The notes beneath the pieces are model-generated. The model saw nothing but the letters and a program-made list of their open reading frames with translations. It was not told where the DNA came from and did not search any database. A DNA stretch of 64,000 bases, taken from the NCBI RefSeq assembly GCF_963082655.1, contig NC_081553.1, positions 151,955,990-152,019,989 on the forward strand. Reading direction: 5' to 3'. The position numbers and the translations under genes are program-made. This DNA is from Stomoxys calcitrans (taxonomy: Eukaryota; Arthropoda; Insecta; Diptera; Muscidae). How positions within the stretch are numbered: position 1 is the first letter of the stretch; the number at the start of each line of letters is the position of its first letter. Positions 49,358 through 63,627 of the stretch are shown here, piece after piece.

Positions 49358-52055
49358 GTCACTTCCAGAATGACCCAACCTAAAAATAATCTATATCTCG
49401 GAAACGGTAAGAGCTAGGTAGACAAAACCAGTATGGAATTGTAGATATTGTTATTGGCTTTCAAATGAATCAATCCGATTGCAAATCGCTTAAGTCGTTC
49501 CCGAGAAAATCGAAAATTACATATTCCATCTGCACAAGTCACTTCCAGAATGACCAAACCTAAAAATAATCAATATCTCGGAAACGGTAAGTGCTAGGTA
49601 GACAAAACCGGTATGGAATTGTAGATATTATTATTGGCTTTCAAATGAATCAATCCGATTGCAAATCGCTTAAGTCGTTTCCGAGGAAAACGAAAATTAC
49701 ATATTCCATCCGCACAAGTCACTTCCAGAACGACCCAACATACAATTATTCTATATCTTGGAAACTGTGATTGCTAGGTAGACAAACCCAGTATGGAATT
49801 GTATATATTATTATTGGCTTTCAAATGAATCAATCCGATTGCAAATCGCTTAAGTCGTTTCCGAGAAAAACGAAAATTACATATTGCATCCGCACAAGTC
49901 ACTTTCAGAATGAACCAACATAAAATTATTCTATATCTCGGAAACTGTGAGTACTAGGTAGACAAAACCAGTATGGAATTGTAAATATTATTATTGGCTT
50001 TCAAATGAATCAATCCGATTGCAAATCGCTTAAGTCGTTTGCGAGAAAAACGAAAATTACATATTCCATCCGCACAAGTCACTTCCAGAATGAACCAACA
50101 TAAAAATATTCTATATCTCGGAAACTGTGAGTGGTAGGTAGACAAAACCAGTATGGAATTGTAGATATTATTATTGGCTTTCAAATGAATCAATTCGATT
50201 GCAAATCGCTTAAGTCGTTTCCGAGAAAAACGAAAATTACATATTCCATCCGCACAAGTTACTTCCAGAATGACCAAACCTAAAAATAATCAATATCTCG
50301 GAAACTGTGAGTGCTAGGTAGACAAAACCAGTATGGAATTGTAGATATTATTATTGGCTTTCAAATGAATCAATCCGATTGCAAATCGCTTAAGTCGTTT
50401 CCGAGAAAAACGAAAATTACATATTCCATCCGCACAAGTCACTTCCAGAATGACCCAACATAAAATAATCTATAACTCGGAAACGGTAAGTGCTAGGTAG
50501 ACATAACCAGTATGGAATTGTAGATATTATTATTGGCTTTCAAACAAATCAATCCAATTGCAAATCGGTTAAGTCGTTTCCGAGAAAAACGAAAATTACA
50601 TATTCCATCCGCACAAGTCACTTCCAGAATGAACCAACATAAAATTATACTATATCTCGGAAACTGTGAGTGCTAGGTAGAAAAAACCAGTATGGAATTG
50701 TAGATATTATTATTGGCTTTCAAATGAATCAATCCGATTGCAAATCGCTTAAGTCGTTTCCGAGAAAAACGAAAATTACATATTCCATCCGCACAAGTCA
50801 CTTCCAGAATGAACCAACATACAATTATTCTATATCTTGGAAACTGTGAGTGCTAGGTTGACAAAACCAGTATGGAATTGTAGATATTATTATTGGCTTT
50901 CAAATGAATCAATCCGATTGCAAATCGCTTAAGTCGTTTCCGAGAAAAACGAAAATTACATATTCCATCCGCACAAGTCACTTCCAGAATGACCCAACAT
51001 AAAATAATCTATAACTCGGAAACGGTAAGTGCTAGGTAGACATAACCAGTATGGAATTGTAGATATTATTATTGGCTTTCAAACAAATCAATCTAATTGC
51101 AAATCGGTTAAGTCGTTTCCGAGAAAAACGAAAATTACATATTCCATCCGCACAAGTCACTTCCAGAATGAACCAACATAAAATTATTCTATATCTCCGA
51201 AACTGTGAGTGCTAGGTAGACAAAACCAGTATGGAATTGTAGATATTATTATTGGCTTTCAAATGAATCAATCCGATTGCAAATCGCTTAAGTCGTTTAC
51301 GAGAAAATCGAAAATTACATATTCCATCCGCAGAAGTCACTTCCAGAATGAACCAACATACAATTATTCTATATCTTGGAAACTGTGAGTGCTAGGTAGA
51401 CAAAACCAGTATGGAGTTGTAGATATTATTATTGGCTTTCAAACAAATCAATCCAATTGCAAATCGGTTAAGTCGTTTCCGAGAAAAAACGAAAATTACA
51501 TATTCCATCCGCACAAGTCACTTCCAGAATGAACCAACATAAAATTATACTATATCTCGGAAACTGTGAGTGCTAGGTAGAAAAAACCAGTATGGAATTG
51601 TAGATATTATTATTGGCTTTCAAATGAATCAATCCGATTGCAAATCGCTTAAGTCGTTTCCGAGAAAAACGAAAATTACATATTCCATCCGCACAAGTCA
51701 CTTCCAGAATGACCCAACATAAAATAATCTATAACTCGGAAACGGTAAGTGCTAGGTAGACATAACCAGTATGGAATTGTAGATATTATTATTGGCTTTC
51801 AAATGAATCAATCCGATTGCAAATCGCTTAAGTCGTTTCCGAGAAAAACGAAAATTACATATTCCATCCGCACAAGTCACTTCCAGAATGACCCAACCTA
51901 AAAATAATCTATATCTCGGAAACGGTAAGAGCTAGATTGACAAAACCAGTATTGAATTGTAGATATTATTATTGGCTTTCAAATGAATCAATCCGATTGC
52001 AAATCGCTTAAGTCGTTTCCGAGAAAATCGAAAATTACATATTCCATCCATACAA

Positions 52056-52115
52056 GTCACTTCCAGAATGAATCGTTTCCGAGAAAATCGAAAATTACAT
52101 ATTCCATCCATACAA
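52056..52115. repeat. 60 bp mini-monomer (copy 2 of 5)
   Basis: Identical junction (agaatgaatcgtttccgag) to the copy at 49298, 2758 bp downstream. Here it is followed immediately by the unit with a 14 bp deletion. Confidence 0.9.
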
Positions 52116-52281
52116 GTCACTTCCAGAATGACCCAACCTAAAAATAATCTATATCTCGGAAACGGTAAGAGCTAGTATGGAATTGTAGATATTGTTATTG
52201 GCTTTCAAATGAATCAATCCGATTGCAAATCGCTTAAGTCGTTCCCGAGAAAATCGAAAATTACATATTCCATCTGCACAA
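52116..52281. repeat. 166 bp monomer (14 bp deletion)
   Basis: gtaagagctag joins tatggaattg, losing gtagacaaaaccag. The short word ag or tag near both ends may have guided the join. The same deletion is present at 57258, so it was copied within the 5142 bp repeat, whereas the sister units at 49358, 54500 and 60916 are intact. Confidence 0.87.
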
Positions 52282-54439
52282 GTCACTTCCAGAATGACCA
52301 AACCTAAAAATAATCAATATCTCGGAAACGGTAAGTGCTAGGTAGACAAAACCGGTATGGAATTGTAGATATTATTATTGGCTTTCAAATGAATCAATCC
52401 GATTGCAAATCGCTTAAGTCGTTTCCGAGGAAAACGAAAATTACATATTCCATCCGCACAAGTCACTTCCAGAACGACCCAACATACAATTATTCTATAT
52501 CTTGGAAACTGTGAGTGCTAGGTAGACAAAACCAGTATGGAATTGTATATATTATTATTGGCTTTCAAATGAATCAATCCGATTGCAAATCGCTTAAGTC
52601 GTTTCCGAGAAAAACGAAAATTACATATTGCATCCGCACAAGTCACTTCCAGAATGAACCAACATAAAATTATTCTATATCTCGGAAACTGTGAGTACTA
52701 GGTAGACAAAACCAGTATGGAATTGTAAATATTATTATTGGCTTTCAAATGAATCAATCCGATTGCAAATCGCTTAAGTCGTTTGCGAGAAAAACGAAAA
52801 TTACATATTCCATCCGCACAAGTCACTTCCAGAATGAACCAACATAAAAATATTCTATATCTCGGAAACTGTGAGTGCTAGGTAGACAAAACCAGTATGG
52901 AATTGTAGATATTATTATTGGCTTTCAAATGAATCAATTCGATTGCAAATCGCTTAAGTCGTTTCCGAGAAAAACGAAAATTACATATTCCATCCGCACA
53001 AGTCACTTCCAGAATGACCCAACATAAAATTAGTCTATATCTCGGAAACTGTGAGTGCTAGGTAGACAAAACCAGTATGAAATTGTAGATATTATTATTG
53101 GCTTTCAAATGAATCAATCCGATTGCAAATCGCTTAAGTCGTTTCCGAGAAAAGCGAAAATTACATATTCCATCCGCACAAGTCACTTCCAGAATGACCC
53201 AACATAAAATAATCTATAACTCGGAAACGGTAAGTGCTAGGTAGACATAACCAGTATGGAATTGTAGATATTATTATTGGCTTTCAAACAAATCAATCCA
53301 ATTGCAAATCGGTTAAGTCGTTTCCGAGAAAAACGAAAATTACATATTCCATCCGCACAAGTCACTTCCAGAATGAACCAACATAAAATTATACTATATC
53401 TCGGAAACTGTGAGTGCTAGGTAGAAAAAACCAGTATGGAATTGTAGATATTATTATTGGCTTTCAAATGAATCAATCCGATTGCAAATCGCTTAAGTCG
53501 TTTCCGAGAAAAACGAAAATTACATATTCCATCCGCACAAGTCACTTCCAGAATGAACCAACATACAATTATTCTATATCTTGGAAACTGTGAGTGCTAG
53601 GTTGACAAAACCAGTATGGAATTGTAGATATTATTATTGGCTTTCAAATGAATCAATCCGATTGCAAATCGCTTAAGTCGTTTCCGAGAAAAACGAAAAT
53701 TACATATTCCATCCGCACAAGTCACTTCCAGAATGACCCAACATAAAATTAGTCTATATCTCGGAAACTGTGAGTGCTAGGTAGACAAAACCAGTATGAA
53801 ATTGTAGATATTATTATTGGCTTTCAAATGAATCAATCCGATTGCAAATCGCTTAAGTCGTTTCCGAGAAAAGCGAAAATTACATATTCCATCCGCACAA
53901 GTCACTTCCAGAATGACCCAACATAAAATAATCTATAACTCGGAAACGGTAAGTGCTAGGTAGACATAACCAGTATGGAATTGTAGATATTATTATTGGC
54001 TTTCAAACAAATCAATCCAATTGCAAATCGGTTAAGTCGTTTCCGAGAAAAACGAAAATTACATATTCCATCCGCACAAGTCACTTCCAGAATGAACCAA
54101 CATAAAATTATACTATATCTCGGAAACTGTGAGTGCTAGGTAGAAAAAACCAGTATGGAATTGTAGATATTATTATTGGCTTTCAAATGAATCAATCCGA
54201 TTGCAAATCGCTTAAGTCGTTTCCGAGAAAAACGAAAATTACATATTCCATCCGCACAAGTCACTTCCAGAATGAACCAACATACAATTATTCTATATCT
54301 TGGAAACTGTGAGTGCTAGGTTGACAAAACCAGTATGGAATTGTAGATATTATTATTGGCTTTCAAATGAATCAATCCGATTGCAAATCGCTTAAGTCGT
54401 TTCCGAGAAAAACGAAAATTACATATTCCATCCATACAA

Positions 54440-54499
54440 GTCACTTCCAGAATGAATCGTTTCCGAGAAAATCGAAAATTACATATTCCATCCATACAA
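54440..54499. repeat. 60 bp mini-monomer (copy 3 of 5), at a duplication junction
   Basis: Same 60 bp unit, 5142 bp after copy 1. Unlike the others it is preceded by a class C unit (catacaattattc, gaaaaacg) rather than a gagctagattgac class A unit. The second 5142 bp copy therefore starts just upstream, near 54413. Confidence 0.9.
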
Positions 54500-57197
54500 G
54501 TCACTTCCAGAATGACCCAACCTAAAAATAATCTATATCTCGGAAACGGTAAGAGCTAGGTAGACAAAACCAGTATGGAATTGTAGATATTGTTATTGGC
54601 TTTCAAATGAATCAATCCGATTGCAAATCGCTTAAGTCGTTCCCGAGAAAATCGAAAATTACATATTCCATCTGCACAAGTCACTTCCAGAATGACCAAA
54701 CCTAAAAATAATCAATATCTCGGAAACGGTAAGTGCTAGGTAGACAAAACCGGTATGGAATTGTAGATATTATTATTGGCTTTCAAATGAATCAATCCGA
54801 TTGCAAATCGCTTAAGTCGTTTCCGAGGAAAACGAAAATTACATATTCCATCCGCACAAGTCACTTCCAGAACGACCCAACATACAATTATTCTATATCT
54901 TGGAAACTGTGATTGCTAGGTAGACAAAACCAGTATGGAATTGTATATATTATTATTGGCTTTCAAATGAATCAATCCGATTGCAAATCGCTTAAGTCGT
55001 TTCCGAGAAAAACGAAAATTACATATTGCATCCGCACAAGTCACTTTCAGAATGAACCAACATAAAATTATTCTATATCTCGGAAACTGTGAGTACTAGG
55101 TAGACAAAACCAGTATGGAATTGTAAATATTATTATTGGCTTTCAAATGAATCAATCCGATTGCAAATCGCTTAAGTCGTTTGCGAGAAAAACGAAAATT
55201 ACATATTCCATCCGCACAAGTCACTTCCAGAATGAACCAACATAAAAATATTCTATATCTCGGAAACTGTGAGTGGTAGGTAGACAAAACCAGTATGGAA
55301 TTGTAGATATTATTATTGGCTTTCAAATGAATCAATTCGATTGCAAATCGCTTAAGTCGTTTCCGAGAAAAACGAAAATTACATATTCCATCCGCACAAG
55401 TTACTTCCAGAATGACCAAACCTAAAAATAATCAATATCTCGGAAACTGTGAGTGCTAGGTAGACAAAACCAGTATGGAATTGTAGATATTATTATTGGC
55501 TTTCAAATGAATCAATCCGATTGCAAATCGCTTAAGTCGTTTCCGAGAAAAACGAAAATTACATATTCCATCCGCACAAGTCACTTCCAGAATGACCCAA
55601 CATAAAATAATCTATAACTCGGAAACGGTAAGTGCTAGGTAGACATAACCAGTATGGAATTGTAGATATTATTATTGGCTTTCAAACAAATCAATCCAAT
55701 TGCAAATCGGTTAAGTCGTTTCCGAGAAAAACGAAAATTACATATTCCATCCGCACAAGTCACTTCCAGAATGAACCAACATAAAATTATACTATATCTC
55801 GGAAACTGTGAGTGCTAGGTAGAAAAAACCAGTATGGAATTGTAGATATTATTATTGGCTTTCAAATGAATCAATCCGATTGCAAATCGCTTAAGTCGTT
55901 TCCGAGAAAAACGAAAATTACATATTCCATCCGCACAAGTCACTTCCAGAATGAACCAACATACAATTATTCTATATCTTGGAAACTGTGAGTGCTAGGT
56001 TGACAAAACCAGTATGGAATTGTAGATATTATTATTGGCTTTCAAATGAATCAATCCGATTGCAAATCGCTTAAGTCGTTTCCGAGAAAAACGAAAATTA
56101 CATATTCCATCCGCACAAGTCACTTCCAGAATGACCCAACATAAAATAATCTATAACTCGGAAACGGTAAGTGCTAGGTAGACATAACCAGTATGGAATT
56201 GTAGATATTATTATTGGCTTTCAAACAAATCAATCTAATTGCAAATCGGTTAAGTCGTTTCCGAGAAAAACGAAAATTACATATTCCATCCGCACAAGTC
56301 ACTTCCAGAATGAACCAACATAAAATTATTCTATATCTCCGAAACTGTGAGTGCTAGGTAGACAAAACCAGTATGGAATTGTAGATATTATTATTGGCTT
56401 TCAAATGAATCAATCCGATTGCAAATCGCTTAAGTCGTTTACGAGAAAATCGAAAATTACATATTCCATCCGCACAAGTCACTTCCAGAATGAACCAACA
56501 TACAATTATTCTATATCTTGGAAACTGTGAGTGCTAGGTAGACAAAACCAGTATGGAGTTGTAGATATTATTATTGGCTTTCAAACAAATCAATCCAATT
56601 GCAAATCGGTTAAGTCGTTTCCGAGAAAAAACGAAAATTACATATTCCATCCGCACAAGTCACTTCCAGAATGAACCAACATAAAATTATACTATATCTC
56701 GGAAACTGTGAGTGCTAGGTAGAAAAAACCAGTATGGAATTGTAGATATTATTATTGGCTTTCAAATGAATCAATCCGATTGCAAATCGCTTAAGTCGTT
56801 TCCGAGAAAAACGAAAATTACATATTCCATCCGCACAAGTCACTTCCAGAATGACCCAACATAAAATAATCTATAACTCGGAAACGGTAAGTGCTAGGTA
56901 GACATAACCAGTATGGAATTGTAGATATTATTATTGGCTTTCAAATGAATCAATCCGATTGCAAATCGCTTAAGTCGTTTCCGAGAAAAACGAAAATTAC
57001 ATATTCCATCCGCACAAGTCACTTCCAGAATGACCCAACCTAAAAATAATCTATATCTCGGAAACGGTAAGAGCTAGATTGACAAAACCAGTATTGAATT
57101 GTAGATATTATTATTGGCTTTCAAATGAATCAATCCGATTGCAAATCGCTTAAGTCGTTTCCGAGAAAATCGAAAATTACATATTCCATCCATACAA

Positions 57198-57257
57198 GTC
57201 ACTTCCAGAATGAATCGTTTCCGAGAAAATCGAAAATTACATATTCCATCCATACAA
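57198..57257. repeat. 60 bp mini-monomer (copy 4 of 5)
   Basis: Counterpart of copy 2 at exactly 5142 bp, in the same context. Confidence 0.9.
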
Positions 57258-57423
57258 GTCACTTCCAGAATGACCCAACCTAAAAATAATCTATATCTCG
57301 GAAACGGTAAGAGCTAGTATGGAATTGTAGATATTGTTATTGGCTTTCAAATGAATCAATCCGATTGCAAATCGCTTAAGTCGTTCCCGAGAAAATCGAA
57401 AATTACATATTCCATCTGCACAA
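57258..57423. repeat. 166 bp monomer (14 bp deletion), duplicate
   Basis: Exact counterpart, 5142 bp downstream, of the shortened unit at 52116, with the same gagctagtatgg junction. Confidence 0.87.
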
Positions 57424-59940
57424 GTCACTTCCAGAATGACCAAACCTAAAAATAATCAATATCTCGGAAACGGTAAGTGCTAGGTAGACAAAACCGGTAT
57501 GGAATTGTAGATATTATTATTGGCTTTCAAATGAATCAATCCGATTGCAAATCGCTTAAGTCGTTTCCGAGGAAAACGAAAATTACATATTCCATCCGCA
57601 CAAGTCACTTCCAGAACGACCCAACATACAATTATTCTATATCTTGGAAACTGTGAGTGCTAGGTAGACAAAACCAGTATGGAATTGTATATATTATTAT
57701 TGGCTTTCAAATGAATCAATCCGATTGCAAATCGCTTAAGTCGTTTCCGAGAAAAACGAAAATTACATATTGCATCCGCACAAGTCACTTCCAGAATGAA
57801 CCAACATAAAATTATTCTATATCTCGGAAACTGTGAGTACTAGGTAGACAAAACCAGTATGGAATTGTAAATATTATTATTGGCTTTCAAATGAATCAAT
57901 CCGATTGCAAATCGCTTAAGTCGTTTCCGAGAAAAACGAAAATTACATATTCCATCCGCACAAGTCACTTCCAGAATGAACCAACATAAAAATATTCTAT
58001 ATCTCGGAAACTGTGAGTGCTAGGTAGACAAAACCAGTATGGAATTGTAGATATTATTATTGGCTTTCAAATGAATCAATTCGATTGCAAATCGCTTAAG
58101 TCGTTTCCGAGAAAAACGAAAATTACATATTCCATCCGCACAAGTCACTTCCAGAATGACCCAACATAAAATTAGTCTATATCTCGGAAACTGTGAGTGC
58201 TAGGTAGACAAAACCAGTATGAAATTGTAGATATTATTATTGGCTTTCAAATGAATCAATCCGATTGCAAATCGCTTAAGTCGTTTCCGAGAAAAGCGAA
58301 AATTACATATTCCATCCGCACAAGTCACTTCCAGAATGACCCAACATAAAATAATCTATAACTCGGAAACGGTAAGTGCTAGGTAGACATAACCAGTATG
58401 GAATTGTAGATATTATTATTGGCTTTCAAACAAATCAATCCAATTGCAAATCGGTTAAGTCGTTTCCGAGAAAAACGAAAATTACATATTCCATCCGCAC
58501 AAGTCACTTCCAGAATGAACCAACATAAAATTATACTATATCTCGGAAACTGTGAGTGCTAGGTAGAAAAAACCAGTATGGAATTGTAGATATTATTATT
58601 GGCTTTCAAATGAATCAATCCGATTGCAAATCGCTTAAGTCGTTTCCGAGAAAAACGAAAATTACATATTCCATCCGCACAAGTCACTTCCAGAATGAAC
58701 CAACATACAATTATTCTATATCTTGGAAACTGTGAGTGCTAGGTTGACAAAACCAGTATGGAATTGTAGATATTATTATTGGCTTTCAAATGAATCAATC
58801 CGATTGCAAATCGCTTAAGTCGTTTCCGAGAAAAACGAAAATTACATATTCCATCCGCACAAGTCACTTCCAGAATGACCCAACATAAAATAATCTATAA
58901 CTCGGAAACGGTAAGTGCTAGGTAGACATAACCAGTATGGAATTGTAGATATTATTATTGGCTTTCAAACAAATCAATCTAATTGCAAATCGGTTAAGTC
59001 GTTTCCGAGAAAAACGAAAATTACATATTCCATCCGCACAAGTCACTTCCAGAATGAACCAACATAAAATTATTCTATATCTCGGAAACTGTGAGTGCTA
59101 GGTAGACAAAACCAGTATGGAATTGTAGATATTATTATTGGCTTTCAAATGAATCAATCCGATTGCAAATCGCTTAAGTCGTTTACGAGAAAATCGAAAA
59201 TTACATATTCCATCCGCACAAGTCACTTCCAGAATGAACCAACATACAATTATTCTATATCTTGAAAACTGTGAGTGCTAGGTAGACAAAACCAGTATGG
59301 AATTGTAGATATTATTATTGGCTTTCAAATGAATCAATCCGATTGCAAATCGCTTAAGTCGTTTCCGAGAAAATCGAAAATTATATATTCCATATGCACA
59401 AGTCACTTCCAGAATGACCAAACCTAAAAATAATCAATATCTCGGAAACGGTAAGTGCTAGGTAGACAAAACCAGTATGGAATTGTAGATATTATTATTG
59501 GCTTTCAAATGAATCAATCCGATTGCAAATCGCTTAAGTCGTTTCCGAGAAAAACGAAAATTACATATTCCATCCGCACAAGTCACTTCCAGAATGAACC
59601 AACATACAATTATTCTATATCTTGGAAACTGTGAGTGCTAGGTTGACAAAACCAGTATGGAATTGTAGATATTATTATTGGCTTTCAAATGAATCAATCC
59701 GATTGCAAATCGCTTAAGTCGTTTCCGAGAAAAACGAAAATTACATATTCCATCCGCACAAGTCACTTCCAGAATGATCCAACGTAAAATAATCTATAAC
59801 TCGGAAACGGTAAGTGCTAGGTAGACATAACCAGTATGGAATTGTAGATATTATTATTGGCTTTCAAACAAATCAATCCAATTGCAAATCGGTTAAGTCG
59901 TTTCCGAGAAAAACGAAAATTACATATTCCATCCGCACAA

Positions 59941-60135
59941 GTCACTTCCAGAATGAACCAACATACAATTATTCTATATCTTGGAAACTGTGAGCGCTAG
60001 GTAGACAAAACCAGTATGGAATTGTAGATATTATTATTGGCTTTCAAACAAATCAATCCAATTGCAAATCGGTTAAGTCGTTTCCGAGAAAAACGAAAAT
60101 TACATATTCCATCCGCACATATTCCATCCACACAA
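59941..60135. repeat. 195 bp monomer with a 15 bp tandem duplication
   Basis: acatattccatccgc is followed directly by acatattccatccac near 60102-60131, adding 15 bp at the 3' end of a unit that has a class C start and class B middle (caaacaaatcaatccaatt). The two 15-mers differ at the CpG (ccgc against ccac), so the second may come from another monomer's end rather than simple slippage. Confidence 0.85.
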
Positions 60136-60855
60136 GTCACTTCCAGAATGAACCAACATAAAATTATTCTATATCTCCGAAACTGTGAGTGCTAGGTAGA
60201 CAAAACCAGTATGGAATTGTAGATATTATTATTGGCTTTCAAATGAATCAATCCGATTGCAAATCGCATAAGTCGTTTACGAGAAAATCGAAAATTACAT
60301 ATTCCATCCGCAAAAGTCACTTCCAGAATGAACCAACATACAATTATTCTATATCTTGGAAACTGTGAGTGCTAGGTAGACAAAACCAGTATGGAATTGT
60401 AGATATTATTATTGGCTTTCAAATGAATCAATCCGATTGCAAATCGCTTAAGTCGTTTCCGAGAAAATCGAAAATTATATATTCCATATGCACAAGTCAC
60501 TTCCAGAATGACCAAACCTAAAAATAATCAATATCTCGGAAACGGTAAGTGCTAGGTAGACAAAACCAGTATGGGATTGTAGATATTATTATTGGCTTTC
60601 AAATGAATCAATCCGATTGCAAATCGCTTAAGTCGTTTCCGAGTAAAACGAAAATTACATATTCCATCCGCACAAGTCACTTCGAGAATGACCCAACCTA
60701 AAAATAATCTATATCTCGGAAACGGTAAGAGCTAGATTGACAAAACCAGTATTGAATTGTAGATATTATTATTGGCTTTCAAATGAATCAATCCGATTGC
60801 AAATCGCTTAAGTCGTTTCCGAGAAAATCGAAAATTACATATTCCATCCATACAA

Positions 60856-60915
60856 GTCACTTCCAGAATGAATCGTTTCCGAGAAAATCGAAAATTACAT
60901 ATTCCATCCATACAA
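60856..60915. repeat. 60 bp mini-monomer (copy 5 of 5)
   Basis: Same junction as the other four, 3658 bp after copy 4. The following unit has the intact gagctaggtagac form, so it descends from the copy 1 or copy 3 context rather than from the 14 bp deleted one. Confidence 0.9.
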
Positions 60916-63432
60916 GTCACTTCCAGAATGACCCAACCTAAAAATAATCTATATCTCGGAAACGGTAAGAGCTAGGTAGACAAAACCAGTATGGAATTGT
61001 AGATATTGTTATTGGCTTTCAAATGAATCAATCCGATTGCAAATCGCTTAAGTCGTTCCCGAGAAAATCGAAAATTACATATTCCATCTGCACAAGTCAC
61101 TTCCAGAATGACCAAACCTAAAAATAATCAATATCTCGGAAACGGTAAGAGCTAGATTGACAAAACCAGTATTGAATTGTAGATATTATTATTGGCTTTC
61201 AAATGAATCAATCCGATTGCAAATCGCTTAAGTCGTTTCCGAGAAAAACGAAAATTACATATTGCATCCGCACAAGTCACTTCCAGAATGAACCAACATA
61301 AAATTATTCTATATCTCGGAAACTGTGAGTACTAGGTAGACAAAACCAGTATGGAATTGTAAATATTATTATTGGCTTTCAAATGAATCAATCCGATTGC
61401 AAATCGCTTAAGTCGTTTGCGAGAAAAACGAAAATTACATATTCCATCCGCACAAGTCACTTCCAGAATGAACCAACATAAAAATATTCTATATCTCGGA
61501 AACTGTGAGTGCTAGGTAGACAAAACCAGTATGGAATTGTAGATATTATTATTGGCTTTCAAATGAATCAATTCGATTGCAAATCGCTTAAGTCGTTTCC
61601 GAGAAAAACGAAAATTACATATTCCATCCGCACAAGTCACTTCCAGAATGACCCAACATAAAATTAGTCTATATCTCGGAAACTGTGAGTGCTAGGTAGA
61701 CAAAACCAGTATGAAATTGTAGATATTATTATTGGCTTTCAAATGAATCAATCCGATTGCAAATCGCTTAAGTCGTTTCCGAGAAAAGCGAAAATTACAT
61801 ATTCCATCCGCACAAGTCACTTCCAGAATGACCCAACATAAAATAATCTATAACTCGGAAACGGTAAGTGCTAGGTAGACATAACCAGTATGGAATTGTA
61901 GATATTATTATTGGCTTTCAAACAAATCAATCCAATTGCAAATCGGTTAAGTCGTTTCCGAGAAAAACGAAAATTACATATTCCATCCGCACAAGTCACT
62001 TCCAGAATGAACCAACATAAAATTATACTATATCTCGGAAACTGTGAGTGCTAGGTAGAAAAAACCAGTATGGAATTGTAGATATTATTATTGGCTTTCA
62101 AATGAATCAATCCGATTGCAAATCGCTTAAGTCGTTTCCGAGAAAAACGAAAATTACATATTCCATCCGCACAAGTCACTTCCAGAATGAACCAACATAC
62201 AATTATTCTATATCTTGGAAACTGTGAGTGCTAGGTTGACAAAACCAGTATGGAATTGTAGATATTATTATTGGCTTTCAAATGAATCAATCCGATTGCA
62301 AATCGCTTAAGTCGTTTCCGAGAAAAACGAAAATTACATATTCCATCCGCACAAGTCACTTCCAGAATGACCCAACATAAAATAATCTATAACTCGGAAA
62401 CGGTAAGTGCTAGGTAGACATAACCAGTATGGAATTGTAGATATTATTATTGGCTTTCAAACAAATCAATCTAATTGCAAATCGGTTAAGTCGTTTCCGA
62501 GAAAAACGAAAATTACATATTCCATCCGCACAAGTCACTTCCAGAATGAACCAACATAAAATTATTCTATATCTCGGAAACTGTGAGTGCTAGGTAGACA
62601 AAACCAGTATGGAATTGTAGATATTATTATTGGCTTTCAAATGAATCAATCCGATTGCAAATCGCTTAAGTCGTTTACGAGAAAATCGAAAATTACATAT
62701 TCCATCCGCACAAGTCACTTCCAGAATTAACCAACATACAATTATTCTATATCTTGAAAACTGTGAGTGCTCGGTAGACAAAACCAGTATGGAATTGTAG
62801 ATATCATTATTGGCTTTCAAATGAATCAATCCGATTGCAAATCGCTTAAGTCGTTTCCGAGAAAATCGAAAATTATATATTCCATATGCACAAGTCACTT
62901 CCAGAATGACCAAACCTAAAAATAATCAATATCTCGGAAACGGTAAGTGCTAGGTAGACAAAACCAGTATGGAATTGTAGATATTATTATTGGCTTTCAA
63001 ATGAATCAATCCGATTGCAAATCGCTTAAGTCGTTTCCGAGAAAAACGAAAATTACATATTCCATCCGCACAAGTCACTTCCAGAATGAACCAACATACA
63101 ATTATTCTATATCTTGGAAACTGTGAGTGCTAGGTTGACAAAACCAGTATGGAATTGTAGATATTATTATTGGCTTTCAAATGAATCAATCCGATTGCAA
63201 ATCGCTTAAGTCGTTTCCGAGAAAAACGAAAATTACATATTCCATCCGCACAAGTCACTTCCAGAATGATCCAACATAAAATAATCTATAACTCGGAAAC
63301 GGTAAGTGCTAGGTAGACATAACCAGTATGGAGTTGTAGATATTATTATTGGCTTTCAAACAAATCAATCCAATTGCAAATCGGTTAAGTCGTTTCCGAG
63401 AAAAACGAAAATTACATATTCCATCCGCACAA

Positions 63433-63627
63433 GTCACTTCCAGAATGAACCAACATACAATTATTCTATATCTTGGAAACTGTGAGCGCTAGGTAGACAA
63501 AACCAGTATGGAATTGTAGATATTATTATTGGCTTTCAAACAAATCAATCCAATTGCAAATCGGTTAAGTCGTTTCCGAGAAAAACGAAAATTACATATT
63601 CCATCCGCACATATTCCATCCACACAA
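63433..63627. repeat. 195 bp monomer, second copy
   Basis: Counterpart at 3492 bp of the unit at 59941, with the same 15 bp duplication and the same hybrid class C and class B make-up. It was copied with the higher-order repeat. Confidence 0.85.

Larger units (their letters stand above)
49271..58876. repeat. Super-repeat of 5142 bp (about 28 monomers) built of two related subunits
   Basis: 49271-53734 matches 54413-58876 with a constant 5142 bp shift. Shared rare marks are both mini-monomers, the 14 bp deletion, aaccggtatgg, gaacgaccc, gtgattgctagg, cactttcag, gtgagtggtagg, atctccgaaactg, a 181 bp unit and gaaaagcg. Differences noticed: aaaccca near 49787, cagaagtc near 51331 against cacaagtc, and tttgcgag against tttccgag (about 52783/57925). 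Within each copy the first half resembles the second with a 2758 bp shift (2744 bp after the 14 bp deletion), so it is a repeat of repeats. Between the copies, 53735-54412 repeats 53016-53693 (four units, 719 bp). Confidence 0.88.

Noticed and set aside
49174..49362. Five copies of a 62-codon minus-strand frame (49174, 51932, 54316, 57074, 60732)
   Set aside because: Each spans the 60 bp mini-monomer, where the central stop-bearing part is missing. Conservation reflects HOR copying, not selection on a protein.
49954..50277. Open frame of 107 codons on the minus strand (also 55096-55419 and 62590-62913)
   Set aside because: It is satellite sequence. Because 180 is divisible by three, a frame that escapes stops in two neighbouring units gives a protein that simply repeats every 60 residues. 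Copies appear only because the HOR is duplicated, and there is no gene context.
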